Positions 63,801 through 64,000 of a DNA stretch of 64,000 nt are shown here, piece by piece. Numbering within the stretch: the stretch's first letter is position 1; each line of letters starts with the position of its first letter. The position numbers and the translations under genes were made by a program. Origin of the DNA: Adiantum capillus-veneris (Eukaryota > Streptophyta > Polypodiopsida > Polypodiales > Pteridaceae); the NCBI GenBank assembly GCA_014529385.2, contig CM043964.1, positions 134,080,420 to 134,144,419 of the forward strand. The letters run 5' to 3'. Under the pieces are notes generated by a model, which was not told where the DNA came from, did no database searches, and saw only the letters and a list, made by a program, of their open reading frames with translations.

Positions 63801-64000
63801 ACATTCAGCGTAAACATTCTGCCCACACATTTGCCCTCTGTGATCAGCTTACAGCCATTCTCGAAATCTTCTACATAACAGCCATTTGGATTGAAGCGAA
63901 CCTGCAAACCCTGCTCAACCATTTGTCCAACAGAAACAAGATTCTTTGTAATGTTTGGGACATGAAGTACATCTGCTAAGTACTTTGATTTCCCACTCTT
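60818..64000 (-). CDS. C3 copia pol polyprotein (partial, 5' end outside window)
   Basis: Open from base 64000 to the stop at 60818 (1060 codons). The first 26 codons in the window (YLADVLHVPNITKNLVSVGQ) show that it continues upstream. Numbering from the Met at 63922: GAG-pre-integrase HKRIGH 65-70 with CAAC 100-103; integrase Asp130 (HTDVWGP), Asp193 (RSDGGGEY) and Glu229 (NGVAERKN), 35 residues between the last two; RT Asp622 (MDVKNAF) and YVDDL 707-711; RNase H YTDADWAG with Asp871, STEAEY 910-915 and HCDN with Asp948; C-terminal IADIFTKALG at 995-1004. The enzymes copy RNA to DNA and integrate it in the nucleus. All catalytic residues are present. The stop lies just inside the 3' LTR. 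Confidence 0.95.
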   Translation of the reverse strand, partial: KSGKSKYLADVLHVPNITKNLVSVGQMVEQGLQVRFNPNGCYVEDFENGCKLITEGKCVGRMFTLNVDMPEVKAALFAQGTGVVADVDIWHKRIGHVNEQRLRSMQSKQIVKGLPKFKVDGMHKVCAACQFGKQSKGSFPHERNVCKKPLEVVHTDVWGPTDTASIHGCRYYVSFIDDHTRKVWVYFMRNKSEVFGHFQDFKVMIEKETDMQIKTLRSDGGGEYFSNDFSDFLRMHGIHRQFTCRYTPQQNGVAERKNRHIAEVARALMNEKNMPHHFWAEAVNTAVYIMNRTPTAAVHDVTPEEKFTGTKPDLAHLKVFGCIAYVHVPDELRRKLDPKAEKCILVGYSLEQKGYRCYNPTTRELRVSRDVVFDEMSSWYSNAHGTIGAYVKDDVVVQNVRPQSQVLSGPQESSSRGSVEKPWNGRLRTQVTPPTGTGNVSRKGKEKVDEPPFMVDASSGFSHVDVDSDGSEQSLDEEFGIPAVRTPGVRKVQEDARGQRSDPGPRRSNRVRNPVQKLTYDGYLAHHQAYMAKVIQDVEPTCFEDAVGNVHWDDAMNEEMAALEANDTWELVPLPSGKKAIGCKWVYKTKHKADGNIERHKARLVAKGYAQTYGIDYEETFAPVAKMTTVRAVIAVAASRGWIMHQMDVKNAFLNGELQEEVYMDQPPGYVDPGYPDYVCRLLKALYGLKQSSRAWYDRIAKYLVSIGFRRAHADHSLYVRESDVGIVVITIYVDDLIIVGDNAMEIDHVKGLLKQEFEMKDLGELRYFLGIEVIRTPEGVWLSQRQYALDMLSKYGMDDCKPISIPLDVNAKLSAEKGDVVEDVNMYRKMVGSLIYLTITRPDLSYTVGLESQFMQLPRKPHLDGVRRTLRYVQGTLDYALFYAADAPLALYGYTDADWAGSIVDRRSTSGFMFSFGSAVVTWSSKKQPTVALSSTEAEYRGAAVAACEVAWLRTLLEDLGVQVDQQIVIHCDNLSSMQLARNPVFHARTKHIEVHYHYVRERVLAGDIDLVYVSTEEQIADIFTKALGAEKLRRFRTMLGLYDMQSSRGSVEMSSSTP

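Larger units (their letters stand above)
60524..64000 (-). mobile_element. Ty1/copia element C3, 3' part, coding frame intact
   Basis: Minus-strand copia: pol frame from the window edge to 60818, polypurine tract, 3' LTR at 60524-60845, inserted in a family B LTR. gag, protease, primer site and 5' LTR are outside. No stop or shift in over 1000 codons suggests a young, possibly active copy. Confidence 0.9.

Overview
This is a repeat-dominated stretch of a plant nuclear genome. Almost everything that can be named is an LTR retrotransposon or a piece of one (Ty1/copia and Ty3/gypsy), plus very long GA/CT, CA, AT and GATA microsatellites and two decayed pentatricopeptide-repeat (PPR) fragments. 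I see no intact host gene, RNA gene, CRISPR array or bacterial feature. The PPR wording (a CTLKACG-like stretch, then HMGERIHDDI, then an ISWNT-like stretch) and the abundance of (GA)n fit a fern or other seed-free land plant. That is inference from style, not a species call.

Layout. 1-6718: an old copia element (family B, plus strand) whose RNase H region was split by a younger copia (C1, minus strand, 778-6289) with both LTRs, a tRNA-iMet primer site and an AGATT target duplication. 6834-7577: gag remnant. 7.9-11.1 kb: microsatellites, one PPR fragment and a 70-bp minisatellite. 13152-16207: gypsy copy G1 with pol deleted. 17.2-19.7 kb: decayed copia C4 lacking reverse transcriptase. 20988-21855: PPR pseudogene with a 95-bp tandem array. 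24979-25284: LTR of family D. 25722-35819: copia B2 (GTGTA target duplication) holding gypsy G2 (26577-33739) inside it. 37919-45710: gypsy G3, the most complete member of the chromodomain-bearing G family. 45711-49327: a chimera made of a gypsy remnant, an unrecognised and apparently intron-containing coding remnant, a primer site and a family D LTR. 49828-51568: gypsy G4 on the opposite strand. 53567-59390: an Athila/Tat-like gypsy (T) whose gag is split by a non-autonomous LTR element (C5, 55830-58726). 60409-64000: a family B LTR fragment invaded by copia C3, whose pol frame is open across more than 1000 codons and runs off the window end.

How it works together. Where LTRs are recognised, the primer sites match the 3' end of tRNA-iMet exactly or with changes. 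Nesting gives a relative order: B before C1; B2 before G2 before a deletion that removed the G2 LTR edge and most B2 pol; T before C5; B before C3. Several LTR families carry a GA/CT tract at a fixed place whose length differs between copies, so the elements spread microsatellites. The item I cannot assign to any known family is the minus-strand coding remnant at 46252-48672, lying between a retroelement primer site and a gypsy gag start.
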